NCBI GenBank assembly: GCA_041689775.1
Contig: JBDNFP010000270.1
Span: 1-21,575 of the forward strand
DNA length: 21,575 bases
Direction of reading: 5' to 3'
From: JBDNFP01 sp041689775
GTDB taxonomy: Bacteria > Bacteroidota > Bacteroidia > Cytophagales > Spirosomataceae
The notes under the pieces are model-generated. The model was not told where the DNA came from. It saw only the letters and a program-made list of their open reading frames with translations, and searched no databases. Below are positions 7,331-15,398 of this stretch, piece by piece (within the stretch, counting starts at the first letter, position 1; the number at the start of each line of letters is the position of its first letter). Both the position numbers and the translations under genes were made by a program.

Positions 7331-7951
7331 ATGAAAATTACAGTTTTTTTGATCGCATCCTTCTTAGGTTTCTTTATGATGAGCTGCGATAAAGGTGTGA
7401 TGGCTCCTCAGGATCCAACTGAATTTGAAGATGTAATACTATCAGCGGCCCGTTTTTCGGCCGAAGCTGACTCTACCACCCACGCAAAATGCAAGGGTAA
7501 GCTAACAGAAATAGCTACCGCCGATATTCCTGCCGTCATCACGGAATATGTATCAGCCAATTATGCGGGTGCTGAGGTGAAATTTGCGGGTGCTGACGAA
7601 GCGGGAAATATCGTTGTGGGTCTTCATTTAGCCGATGGTAAGCATGTAGGACTACTTTTCGACAAAGCAGGAGCGTTTAAGGAAGAATTAAAGCGCTACG
7701 GAAAAAGAGCAAAACTAACGAAGATTGAGGTAGCTGATTTGTCTGCCACCATCAAGTCTTATATATCGACTAATTTTGCTGGAGCAGAGATTAAGCATGC
7801 CGGAACCAACGAGTCAGGAGAAGTATTTGTAATGGTACTTGTGGATTCTAAGCCGGCTGTGCTTCTTTTTGATGTAAACGGTGCTTTTGTAAAGCAATTG
7901 GAAAAGCCTATGATGAAACGCGGCAAGAAAATGGGCCCCGGTAATAAGTAA
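7331..7951 (+). CDS. Lipoprotein with two PepSY-like (PF11396-type) repeats
   Basis: 206 residues. The signal sequence ends in the lipobox FMMSC with acylated Cys19, so the protein is exported and lipid-anchored. Two homologous units at about 58-120 and 129-190 repeat every 71 residues. Each begins KLT-x-I, has an ANYAGAE or TNFAGAE core, a glycine turn and ends LLFD-x-x-GAF. This is the pattern of the PepSY-like/'putative beta-lactamase-inhibitor-like' domain common in Bacteroidota secreted proteins. The tail is basic (KRGKK). It is divergent from the ECF sigma operon and carries a matching promoter-like element, so it is a likely target of that sigma factor. Exact role unknown; ligand binding or protease inhibition in the envelope are options. 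Confidence 0.8.
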   Translation: MKITVFLIASFLGFFMMSCDKGVMAPQDPTEFEDVILSAARFSAEADSTTHAKCKGKLTEIATADIPAVITEYVSANYAGAEVKFAGADEAGNIVVGLHLADGKHVGLLFDKAGAFKEELKRYGKRAKLTKIEVADLSATIKSYISTNFAGAEIKHAGTNESGEVFVMVLVDSKPAVLLFDVNGAFVKQLEKPMMKRGKKMGPGNK

Positions 7952-7976
7952 GGAGTGAAGCATGGCGAATTGCGTG

Positions 7977-8010
7977 AATAGGGAGGCTCGGTCGGGCATC
8001 CCTATTTTTT
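7977..8010. terminator. Bidirectional terminator between the lipoprotein and Lrp genes
   Basis: AATAGGGA (7977-7984) pairs with TCCCTATT (7999-8006). An inner GCTC/GGGC stem (7986-7989 with 7994-7997, one G-U pair) closes a 4-base loop. The plus strand continues with seven T residues. It serves the plus-strand lipoprotein gene and lies just past the minus-strand stop of the Lrp gene. Confidence 0.8.
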
Positions 8011-8486
8011 TATTCTTTATCCTTTACGATCGAAATCTCGGAGTTGTTTTTGATTTCACCCATCACAAATAAACTGTGCGTACTACCAATATTTTCCAAT
8101 GACCCCAGCTTTTGCATCAAAAAACGCTGGTATTCGGGCATGTCGTTAACCACTATTTTGAGCAGAAAATCATAGTCACCCGAAATATTGAAGCATTCCA
8201 ATACCTCCGGAATAGCCATAATAGCCTCCACAAATTTCTCTCCCATAGAAAGAGAATGCTCCTTCAAAGCAATGTTACAAAATACCATTAGTTTCTTCCC
8301 TACCTTTTCGCGGTCGATCAGGGCGACGTACTTCTTAATAATACCTTCTTTTTCAAGTCTTCGTACGCGTTCGTAAACGGGCGTATAGGAAAGGTTCAGA
8401 CGGGCGGCTAGTTCGCGCGTTTTCAACGTAGCATCTTGCTGTAAGTAATGCAGTATAGAGCGGTCGGTATCGTCAAGGGTATGCAT
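8010..8486 (-). CDS. Lrp/AsnC family transcriptional regulator
   Basis: 158 residues. An N-terminal winged HTH (about 1-60) has the typical DRSILHYLQQDATLKTRELA opening and LSYTPVYERVRRLEKEGIIKKY. A C-terminal RAM effector-binding domain (about 68-145) contains SGDYDFLLKIVV. Proteins of this family form octamers or larger assemblies and often respond to amino acids, methionine among them in some cases. It is divergent from metH across 277 bases, so control of metH is possible but unproven. A minus-strand TATCTTTG (8548-8555) is a candidate -7 box without a clear -33 partner. The stop overlaps the end of the shared terminator T-run. Confidence 0.93.
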   Translation of the reverse strand: MHTLDDTDRSILHYLQQDATLKTRELAARLNLSYTPVYERVRRLEKEGIIKKYVALIDREKVGKKLMVFCNIALKEHSLSMGEKFVEAIMAIPEVLECFNISGDYDFLLKIVVNDMPEYQRFLMQKLGSLENIGSTHSLFVMGEIKNNSEISIVKDKE

Positions 8487-8674
8487 TGTCCATAGTTTTA
8501 AGTGATTAGTTATCCGGATACCTACCTTTTATGAAGGGTATGTCAGGCAAAGATAATTTTTCTGTAAAATCTAATTAATTGCCAGTTGTTAGGTATAAAG
8601 TATCAATTTAGTGACTTTTAGTAGATAAAATATCCAATAATAGAGATTAATTCCCAATAAATTACAATTGATCG

Positions 8675-8682
8675 TATTTTTG
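8675..8682 (+). promoter_or_regulatory. Candidate -7 box of metH
   Basis: TATTTTTG matches TAnnTTTG and lies in a very AT-rich stretch. It would give a leader of about 75 bases before the metH ATG. No TTTG lies at the expected distance upstream, so this is tentative. Confidence 0.4.
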
Positions 8683-8690
8683 TATTTTAC

Positions 8691-8727
8691 AAAAGGCTAA
8701 GTATCAAGAGCCCTTTATATCGAAGGG
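8691..8727 (+). promoter_or_regulatory. Two mutually exclusive small hairpins in the metH leader
   Basis: GGCT (8695-8698) can pair with AGCC (8709-8712), extended by AAA/TTT (8691-8693 with 8714-8716) outside one mismatch. Alternatively CCCTT (8711-8715) pairs with AAGGG (8723-8727) around a 7-base loop. The two folds share 8711-8712 and 8714-8715, so only one can form. I do not recognise a known SAM, SAH or cobalamin riboswitch here. The stems are short and could be chance. Confidence 0.25.
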
Positions 8728-8763
8728 TAATGTTTCATTTCTTCCTGTTAGAGTGAATATCCA

Positions 8764-11700
8764 ATGACAACGACATTAAAAACCAACATTCGCGAAATTT
8801 TGAAAGATCGTATTCTTATCCTAGACGGAGCCATGGGAACGATGATTCAATGCTATAAATTAGAAGATGAAGATTATCGGGGGGAGCGCTTTAAAGACTG
8901 GCCTCATGATGTAAAGGGTAACAACGATTTACTTTCGTTGACTCGTCCAAATATTATCAAAGAAATACACGCGGCCTATTACGAAGCTGGTGCTGATATA
9001 GCCGAAACCAATACTTTTTCGAGTACCTGGATCGCCATGGCTGATTACTCCATGGAGGAGTTGGTTTATGAGCTAAACTACGAATCAGCACGACTGGCTC
9101 GTGAGGTGGCCGATGAGTTTACCGCTCGCGAACCCAATAAACCTCGTTTTGTGGCGGGTTCCATGGGCCCCACAAACCGGACGGCGTCCTTATCGCCGGA
9201 TGTTAATAATCCTGGTTACCGGGCTATTACGTTTGATCAGTTGGTTGATGCCTACTATGATCAGATACGAGGTTTGGTAGACGGCGGTGCTGATCTATTA
9301 CTCGTGGAAACGGTTTTTGATACGCTTAATGCCAAAGCAGCCCTATTTGCCATTGATAAGTTTTTTGTGGAGCATCCGCAACACGAACCACTACCTATCA
9401 TGGTGTCGGGCACGATCACAGATGCTTCGGGACGTACCCTTTCCGGACAAACCACCGAAGCCTTCCTGACGTCGGTATCGCATTTACCCTTGCTGTCAGT
9501 AGGATTGAACTGTGCGCTTGGGGCCGATTTGATGCGTCCCTACGTACAAATGTTGGCCAACGAGTCGCCGTTCTTTACGTCGGCTCATCCTAATGCCGGC
9601 CTACCCAACGAAATGGGTGAGTATGATGAATCTCCTGAGCAAATGGGCGAGATAATCGAAGGGTTTTTGAAAGATAATCTGGTCAATATAATCGGTGGTT
9701 GCTGCGGTACTACCCCCGGACACATCCGGGTAATTGCTGATCTGGCCGCCCGTTTCCATCCCCGTCCACTTCCTACGTTCGAAAAGAACATGAAGCTTTC
9801 TGGTCTGGAACCGGTAAAAATAACCCGCAATGCCAACTTCGTCAACATTGGGGAACGCTGTAATGTCACGGGCTCTAAAAAGTTTGCCCGTCTCGTGCGG
9901 GACGGGAATTACGACGAGGCCCTGAGTATTGCCCGAGAGCAAGTGGAAAACGGTGCGCAGATCATTGACATAAACCTCGACGAAGGAATGATTGATGGCG
10001 TAGAAGCTATGAAAACTTTCATGAACCTGATTGCCGCCGAACCTGATATTTCGCGGGTACCCATCATGATCGATTCTTCCAAGTGGGAAGTAATCGAGTC
10101 GGGTTTGAAGTGTGTGCAGGGAAAAGCGATCGTAAATTCTATTTCGCTGAAAGAAGGCGAGGAGAAATTCAAAGAGTCAGCGCGCACTGTGTTGCGTTAC
10201 GGTGCGGCAACGGTGGTGATGGCTTTTGATGAAACCGGGCAAGCGGATAGCTTTGAGCGTCGCGTTGAAATCTGTACGCGCGCCTACAATATTTTGGTCA
10301 ATGAAGTTGGTTTCCCTGCCGAGGATATCATTTTTGACCCCAACATCCTGACCGTAGCTACGGGAATGGAGGAGCATAATAACTATGCCGTCGATTTTAT
10401 TAATGCTACCCGTTGGATCAAGGAAAACCTGCCTTACGCCAAAGTATCGGGTGGTGTTTCCAACGTGTCATTTAGTTTCCGGGGCAACGAGCCCATCCGC
10501 GAAGCCATTCACACGGCCTTCTTGTACCACGCTATCAAAGCAGGTTTAGACATGGGTATTGTCAATGCCGGCCAAATTGGTATTTACGATGAAATTCCCA
10601 AGGCTACCCTCGAACTGGTAGAAGATGTAATACTAAACCGCCGCCCGGATTCGACCGAACGCTTGGTGACGTTTGCGGAGACGATTAAAGACAAAGGGAA
10701 AACGCAGTCAGGTCCGGACCTTTCGTGGCGTGAGCTACCCATAAAAGAAAGAATTACTTACTCATTGGTAAAGGGTTTTTCTGATTTTATTGATGAAGAT
10801 GTCGAGGTGTGCCGTCACCTATTTGCCCGCCCTTTAGAGGTCATCGAAGGCCCGCTCATGGACGGAATGAATGTGGTAGGTGACCTGTTTGGAGAAGGGA
10901 AAATGTTCCTGCCGCAGGTAGTGAAGTCGGCCCGGGTTATGAAAAAGGCGGTTGCCTACTTACAGCCTTACATTGAAGAGGATAAGAGCGTAGAGGCCAA
11001 AGCTGTTGGTAAAATTTTACTGGCAACGGTAAAAGGCGACGTTCATGATATTGGTAAGAATATTGTAGGGGTAGTATTAGGGTGTAACAGCTACGAAATC
11101 ATCGACTTGGGTGTGATGGTAGCTACCGATAAAATTCTGGCTGCTGCCAAATTGCACAACGTTGATATCATTGGTCTTTCCGGGTTGATTACCCCATCAC
11201 TCGACGAAATGGTAGGAGTAGCCAAAGAAATGGAGCGTCAGGGATTCAAGATACCCTTGTTGATCGGTGGAGCTACTACCTCCCGTATTCACACGGCGGT
11301 TAAGATAGATCCGCACTACTCCGGGCCGGTTATTCACGTGCTGGATGCTTCGCGTTCGGTACCCGTGGCCGGGAAGCTGACCAAAAGTGATAAAAGTCAG
11401 GATGAGGTTTTACTGGATATTAAAGCAGAATATGCTAAATTACGAGAAGACCACGCAAAACGTAAGTCTGAAAAAGCGCAACTTACCATTGAAAAGGCGC
11501 GAAAAAACGCCGCGAAAATAGATTGGAATGAATTCGTAGCTACTAAACCTCAGTTTCTGGGAACTCGGGTATTAGAAAATTACGATATTGCCGAAATAGC
11601 GAAGTACATTGATTGGACCCCGTTTTTCCAGACTTGGCAGCTTCATGGTAAGTATCCGGCTATATTTGAAGACAAGGTAGTGGGGGAGGAAGCTCAAAAA

Positions 11701-12576
11701 TTATTTGAAGATGCTGCCGTACTGTTGGGGCAGATTATCCGGGATAAATCGTTGCAAGCAAAGGCAGTACTTGGTTTTTGGCCCGCTAACCGCATCGAAG
11801 ATGATATTCTTTTGCATGATTTTGAAGAAGAGGCCCGCGAGGTTCCTTGTGAGCGCCACGGATCACATACACACGTAGAATACAAAATCAGTCGTCGAAA
11901 CGCGGAAGAATTTGCCGAAGTAGCGGCCGGGCACGAACAGACCGGAGGAGAAATGGTGGCAGACACCCTGACAGTACTACATAATCTTCGTCAGCAGAGT
12001 CAGAAAGCGGCTAATTTGCCCAACTACTGCCTCTCTGATTTCATTGCTCCGCTGGAAACGGGTCACACCGACTACATTGGTGGTTTTGCGGTGACGGCAG
12101 GTATTGGTATTGAAGTCCTTTTGGATAAGTTTGAGCGGGAGCACGATGATTATAATAGTATCATGGTGAAGTCAATCGCCGACCGTTTGGCCGAGGCTTT
12201 TGCGGAGCTAATGCACGAGCGGGTACGAAAAGAGTTCTGGGGATACGTGGCTGATGAGAAACTCGACAACGAATCATTGATTAAAGAAAAATACCAGGGG
12301 ATTCGCCCCGCTCCGGGCTATCCGGCTTGTCCTGATCACACGGAGAAACGTGCCTTATTTGACTTACTGGGTGCCGAAAAATTGGGTATTATACTTACCG
12401 AAAGCTTTGCTATGTACCCGGCAAGTAGCGTAAGCGGCTGGTATTTTGCTAATCCTGAAAGCCGTTATTTTCCGGTTGGGAAGATTCAAAAAGATCAGGT
12501 AGAAGATTACGCTCGCCGCAAAGGAATGTCCCTAGAAGAAGCAGAAAAGTGGTTGGCACCCGTGTTAGCTTACTAA
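8764..12576 (+). CDS. metH: Methionine synthase, cobalamin-dependent (MetH)
   Basis: 1270 residues, a full four-module enzyme that methylates homocysteine with 5-methyl-THF through methylcobalamin. The homocysteine domain (about 1-330) has the zinc ligands Cys250 (LNCALG) and Cys313-Cys314 (GGCCGTTPGH). The folate domain (about 355-620) has NIGERCNVTGSKKF. The B12 module (about 680-900) has DVHDIGKN with the cobalt-ligating His761. The reactivation domain (about 935-1260) ends with RPAPGYPACPDHTEK from Arg1181, which binds SAM in known enzymes. All modules are in one polypeptide and no key residue is missing. The split helix-cap region and acidic C-terminus look normal. Its methyl donor is made by MetF, encoded at 16000-16956. 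Confidence 0.98.
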   Translation: MTTTLKTNIREILKDRILILDGAMGTMIQCYKLEDEDYRGERFKDWPHDVKGNNDLLSLTRPNIIKEIHAAYYEAGADIAETNTFSSTWIAMADYSMEELVYELNYESARLAREVADEFTAREPNKPRFVAGSMGPTNRTASLSPDVNNPGYRAITFDQLVDAYYDQIRGLVDGGADLLLVETVFDTLNAKAALFAIDKFFVEHPQHEPLPIMVSGTITDASGRTLSGQTTEAFLTSVSHLPLLSVGLNCALGADLMRPYVQMLANESPFFTSAHPNAGLPNEMGEYDESPEQMGEIIEGFLKDNLVNIIGGCCGTTPGHIRVIADLAARFHPRPLPTFEKNMKLSGLEPVKITRNANFVNIGERCNVTGSKKFARLVRDGNYDEALSIAREQVENGAQIIDINLDEGMIDGVEAMKTFMNLIAAEPDISRVPIMIDSSKWEVIESGLKCVQGKAIVNSISLKEGEEKFKESARTVLRYGAATVVMAFDETGQADSFERRVEICTRAYNILVNEVGFPAEDIIFDPNILTVATGMEEHNNYAVDFINATRWIKENLPYAKVSGGVSNVSFSFRGNEPIREAIHTAFLYHAIKAGLDMGIVNAGQIGIYDEIPKATLELVEDVILNRRPDSTERLVTFAETIKDKGKTQSGPDLSWRELPIKERITYSLVKGFSDFIDEDVEVCRHLFARPLEVIEGPLMDGMNVVGDLFGEGKMFLPQVVKSARVMKKAVAYLQPYIEEDKSVEAKAVGKILLATVKGDVHDIGKNIVGVVLGCNSYEIIDLGVMVATDKILAAAKLHNVDIIGLSGLITPSLDEMVGVAKEMERQGFKIPLLIGGATTSRIHTAVKIDPHYSGPVIHVLDASRSVPVAGKLTKSDKSQDEVLLDIKAEYAKLREDHAKRKSEKAQLTIEKARKNAAKIDWNEFVATKPQFLGTRVLENYDIAEIAKYIDWTPFFQTWQLHGKYPAIFEDKVVGEEAQKLFEDAAVLLGQIIRDKSLQAKAVLGFWPANRIEDDILLHDFEEEAREVPCERHGSHTHVEYKISRRNAEEFAEVAAGHEQTGGEMVADTLTVLHNLRQQSQKAANLPNYCLSDFIAPLETGHTDYIGGFAVTAGIGIEVLLDKFEREHDDYNSIMVKSIADRLAEAFAELMHERVRKEFWGYVADEKLDNESLIKEKYQGIRPAPGYPACPDHTEKRALFDLLGAEKLGIILTESFAMYPASSVSGWYFANPESRYFPVGKIQKDQVEDYARRKGMSLEEAEKWLAPVLAY

Positions 12577-12698
12577 GCAAATACTAGTAGCTACCCGAAT
12601 CAGAGTGCCGGCTCATATGAAAAAAATAAGTAGTGCAGAGTAGTTCAAATAGTAATTTTGCTCTATTTCAGCCGGTGCGTACATTAAATTAAAAGACG

Positions 12699-13157
12699 TT
12701 GAATCTAAAAAATAGAATATCTGCCCATCTGAAATCACTGCTGGATGAGCGCATGGAGGTTTCCATGAAAGCGATGCAGGCAGCGCAGGAGTCGGCAAAC
12801 GATCAGAGTAAGAGCTCCGCAGGTGATAAGTACGAAACCTCCCGGTCTATGGGACAGCTCGATCGTAATATGCACGCGCGACAGTACGAGCAGGCCCGGC
12901 AAGAGCGTACCATACTCGAACGCCTGGAAGGAATATCTGAGAAAACCACCTATGAGCGGGTGGCGGTTGGGACCTTGGTAAAAACAACAGCAGGTTATTT
13001 TTTTATAGCCGTCAGTGCGGGAGCCGTCCTGATGGATAAAATCACTGTTTTAGCAGTTTCTTCGGCTTCGCCCATCGGACAAGTCCTGATGGGAAAGCAA
13101 GTGAAAGACTCTTTTCTGTTTCAGGGGAAGAAAAAAGTGATTGAGGCTATCGAATAG
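12699..13157 (+). CDS. GreA/GreB-like C-terminal-domain protein (often mislabelled 3-oxoacyl-ACP synthase)
   Basis: 152 residues from a TTG start at 12699, which keeps the N-terminal helix expected for the family; the next ATG is 17 codons in. A helical N-terminal half has AAQESANDQSKSSAGDKYETSR, resembling the GreA coiled coil. The C-terminal half has an FKBP-like GreA fold with SPIGQVLMGKQVKDSF, where SPIG-x-x-L-x-GK is a GreA/GreB signature. Homologues in Bacteroidota are often labelled 3-oxoacyl-ACP synthase, which nothing in this sequence supports. A role at the RNA polymerase secondary channel is likely by homology. A TAATTTTG box at 12653-12660 is a possible promoter. A bidirectional terminator follows. 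Confidence 0.75.
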   Translation: MNLKNRISAHLKSLLDERMEVSMKAMQAAQESANDQSKSSAGDKYETSRSMGQLDRNMHARQYEQARQERTILERLEGISEKTTYERVAVGTLVKTTAGYFFIAVSAGAVLMDKITVLAVSSASPIGQVLMGKQVKDSFLFQGKKKVIEAIE

Positions 13158-13174
13158 TTTTTGGCCTACATAAT

Positions 13175-13209
13175 AAAAGCCTCGCCTGAGTTTACAGAGT
13201 GAGGCTTTT
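13175..13209. terminator. Bidirectional terminator between the GreA-like and YebC-family genes
   Basis: AAAAGCCTC (13175-13183) and GAGGCTTTT (13201-13209) form a perfect 9-pair stem with A-run and T-run edges on both strands. It sits between convergent genes and can serve both. Confidence 0.8.
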
Positions 13210-13235
13210 GTTGTATAGGTATGGTTGATCGTTTT

Positions 13236-13949
13236 TTAGCCCATATTGTGGTACACTCGTTGCACGTCATCATCTTCTTCGATGCGCTCAATTAATTTCT
13301 CCACTTCGGCGGTTTCTTCTTCACTTAGTGTTTTGGTGTCGTTGGGGATACGCTCGAAATCTGCTTCAACGATCTCAAAGCCTTGTTCTTCAAGGTGGCT
13401 TTGGAGTGAACCAAAGGAGGTGAACTCACCATAAATATTGATTTGATCCTTTTCTTCGTCAAGGAACACCTCTTCCGCGCCATAATCAATCAGCCCAAAC
13501 TCGAATTCTTCGATATCTTGGCCTGCGTTCGCTATTTTAAATATACATTTCCGGTCGAAGAGGAAGTCCAGCATACCCATCGTACCAAAGCTTCCGCCGA
13601 GCTTATTAAAATAACTACGCACGTTGGCCACCGTTCGCGTTGGGTTATCGGTGGTGCTTTCTACCAAAATAGCGATACCGTGAGGACCGTAGCCTTCGTA
13701 TACCATTTCTTTGTAATCTTCCTGATCTTTCGCCGTAGCCCGCTTAATGGCCCGATCAATGGTGTCTTTGGGCATGTTGGCCGCCCGGGCATTTTGCAAT
13801 AGCACCCGCAGGCGGGAGTTTGTAGCCGGATCAGATCCTCCTCCTTTTACAGCCAGGGTAATATCTTTACCGATGCGGGTAAATGTCTTGGCCATGTGGT
13901 CCCACCGCTTAAACATGCGGGCTTTTCTATATTCGAATGCTCTTCCCAT
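13236..13949 (-). CDS. YebC/PmpR family protein
   Basis: 237 residues from the ATG at 13949; an upstream in-frame start exists, but the extra 30 residues do not look like the family and MGRAFEYRKARMFKRWDHMAKTF is the known N-terminus. It has FTRIGKDI, the GGGSDPATNSRLR loop, then AKAANMPK-like NARAANMPKDTIDRAIKRA, then YEGYGPHGIAILVESTTDNPTRT and GGSFG, all YebC hallmarks. The acidic C-terminus is typical. Family members are DNA-binding regulators or translation factors that relieve ribosome stalling at proline-rich motifs; the sequence does not decide. It is convergent with the GreA-like gene and divergent from the acetyltransferase gene. Confidence 0.95.
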   Translation of the reverse strand: MGRAFEYRKARMFKRWDHMAKTFTRIGKDITLAVKGGGSDPATNSRLRVLLQNARAANMPKDTIDRAIKRATAKDQEDYKEMVYEGYGPHGIAILVESTTDNPTRTVANVRSYFNKLGGSFGTMGMLDFLFDRKCIFKIANAGQDIEEFEFGLIDYGAEEVFLDEEKDQINIYGEFTSFGSLQSHLEEQGFEIVEADFERIPNDTKTLSEEETAEVEKLIERIEEDDDVQRVYHNMG

Positions 13950-14188
13950 TGTGTAATTTTGAATGAATGAGTGAATGTTTTGAGGAGTTATGAGTTGACA
14001 GTAGATAGTACGGCCATAGTGATAAAAGTAATGATACACTCTACTCGTTTACTTTCAACCCCAGGGGGCGGACCCTTCACCAACTTTATTTACTCAATCA
14101 AGTTTGATTCATTAGATAATTATATAATACTTTCGCAAAACTACAAAACCGGACCGTATCGTACCAACTATTATACATATCTAAACCA

Positions 14189-14647
14189 ATGCAAATTAGC
14201 TGGATTTTAAAATCATTCAACGAACTTACCCTCGATGAACTGTACTCATTGCTCAGACTTCGGTTGGAGGTGTTCGTGGTGGAGCAAAATTGTCCTTTTC
14301 TTGATTTAGATGGAAAAGACAAAGACTGCTACCATTTGATGGGTATAGCAGATACTCAGCCATCGCTTGTAGCATATACCCGCATTGTACCGCCCGGACT
14401 AGCCTATGAATACGCAGCAATCGGGCGTGTGGTGACGGCTCCCCACGCCCGGCGGTATGGAAAAGGGCGTGAGCTTATGCTGCAATCCATTGAAGCCGTA
14501 GTTAGCTTATACGGAGAAGCCCCTATTCAGATTGGGGCACAGCTATACCTCAAGAAATTCTACGAGTCATTCGGGTTCGGTCAGGTTGGGGATATGTATC
14601 TGGAAGATGGAATTGAGCATATAGAGATGGTAAAAACCAACCGTTAA
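14189..14647 (+). CDS. GNAT family N-acetyltransferase, ElaA-like
   Basis: 152 residues. It opens with LTLDELYSLLRLRLEVFVVEQNCPFLDLDGKDKD in the ElaA style. The acetyl-CoA-binding motif is IGRVVTAPHARRYGKGRELM at about 78-97, and the C-terminus has FYESFGFGQVGDMYLEDGIEHIEM, also typical of ElaA. The substrate of ElaA-type enzymes is unknown. A plausible promoter is a TACTTTCG box near 14130 with a TTTG 21 bases upstream. It is divergent from the YebC-family gene. Confidence 0.88.
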   Translation: MQISWILKSFNELTLDELYSLLRLRLEVFVVEQNCPFLDLDGKDKDCYHLMGIADTQPSLVAYTRIVPPGLAYEYAAIGRVVTAPHARRYGKGRELMLQSIEAVVSLYGEAPIQIGAQLYLKKFYESFGFGQVGDMYLEDGIEHIEMVKTNR

Positions 14648-14752
14648 AAGTATGAGGAATAAATGGGGCATAATCTAAAAAATTGGGGATTATTTTGCGT
14701 GTCTGCTACCGATTCTAAAATTATCTAAATTACTTATTTGGTATATTTTTAT

Positions 14753-14806
14753 ATTTAAGTCACTTAAAACTAGTGACTTAAATTATTTTTTTGAAAAAAA
14801 TAATTT
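14753..14806. repeat. Two overlapping perfect palindromes
   Basis: ATTTAAGTCACT (14753-14764) and AGTGACTTAAAT (14772-14783) are perfect 12-base inverted arms with a 7-base loop. Sharing its edge, AAATTATTTTTTT (14780-14792) and its inverse (14794-14806) mirror each other around a single G. The first can act as a terminator for the acetyltransferase transcript, since a T-run follows. Confidence 0.7.
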
Positions 14807-14922
14807 GTGGTATAAGGATTTTTAACGTTTAAAGCGTCAACTTATTGACAACTGTGAATAATGTCACAATGCAACTCTTTAGAGTGTATTTATGATATCA
14901 CAGATAGAGGAGGGTTTACATC

Positions 14923-14954
14923 GAATAGTCTACGGTCATGCTGTAGACTATTTT
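14923..14954 (+). terminator. Stem-loop with T-run in the intergenic stretch
   Basis: GAATAGTCTAC (14923-14933) pairs with GTAGACTATTT (14943-14953), ten Watson-Crick pairs plus a closing G-U, with a 9-base loop. It is followed by TCATTTT. No protein gene ends nearby on the plus strand, so either it belongs to a short RNA transcribed from about 14820 or it is a second terminator for the gene ending at 14647. Confidence 0.55.
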
Positions 14955-15016
14955 CATTTTAATGGGCTTCCGAGGAAACCCGCGAAAGTACTTTTTTGAG
15001 GATCTTTAACTAAAAG

Positions 15017-15313
15017 TTGGTGGAATGTGATTTTGATAGTATCACCAAACTAAACATCAACTTTATTGTGGATAATCAAGATCAAGAAGAAACGGTACCC
15101 GATAGCCCGGTATCTACCGGTCCCGAAAATGAAAATAAGCATCGGGATGATGCAACCGATATTCCTTCGAAAGTAGTAGAAAAGAAAGCTACCGAAGAGT
15201 TTGAAGAGCATAATATGACCGATCACCGGGGCTGTAACGAGATGGTTACCGATGTGCCGGTGAAGAAGAAAAATAGGAGTCCGGACAGTAAAGACGAAAA
15301 AAGTAGTAAGTAA
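15017..15313 (+). CDS. Hypothetical acidic hydrophilic protein
   Basis: 98 residues from TTG at 15017, or 81-82 residues from GTG at 15068. The composition is rich in Asp, Glu, Lys, Asn and Ser (for example QDQEETVPDSP and KKKNRSPDSKDEKSSK) with no hydrophobic core, signal peptide or recognised motif, so it is probably disordered if made. It lies 85 bases before a lipoprotein on the same strand. An opposite-strand ORF overlaps nearly all of it; its hydrophobic product is what the complement of such an acidic/lysine-rich sequence would give. The weak start codons and lack of homology signals keep this tentative. Confidence 0.35.
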   Translation: MVECDFDSITKLNINFIVDNQDQEETVPDSPVSTGPENENKHRDDATDIPSKVVEKKATEEFEEHNMTDHRGCNEMVTDVPVKKKNRSPDSKDEKSSK

Positions 15314-15398
15314 AATAGTTGTCGATGCGATGATCTGGTATTCCAACCATTTGGTACTGAATGTTATCTTTGTGGTAGTTCCTAATTACCAATCAAAA

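Larger units (their letters stand above)
14648..15016. other. 369-base intergenic stretch with several palindromes
   Basis: No ORF with protein-like composition was found. The stretch is AT-rich and contains a weak terminator-like ATAATC/GATTAT pair after the acetyltransferase gene (14670-14693), two overlapping long palindromes (14753-14806), a perfect stem-loop followed by a T-run (14923-14954), and a small GGGCTTCCGAGGAAACCC hairpin near 14963. The density of foldable elements could reflect a small RNA or simply back-to-back terminators. Confidence 0.5.

Noticed and set aside
8690..8763. SAM-II, SAH or cobalamin riboswitch before metH
   Set aside because: The conserved core bases of these classes are not present in the leader; only short generic hairpins are seen.
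13950..14039. N-terminal extension of the YebC-family protein by 30 residues
   Set aside because: The family starts at MGRAFEYRKARM; the upstream residues (many Tyr, His, Ile) have no counterpart and the region is the divergent promoter gap.
15050..15346. Minus-strand ORF of 98 residues with hydrophobic stretches
   Set aside because: It is the complement of an acidic, lysine-rich plus-strand ORF and its start lies within the leader of the next lipoprotein gene; no membrane-protein signature was seen.
15348..15372. TTTG plus TATCTTTG as a promoter for the small lipoprotein
   Set aside because: The two boxes are only 11 bases apart, too close for the 19-base spacing of the Bacteroidota promoter; the -7 box alone is not enough.
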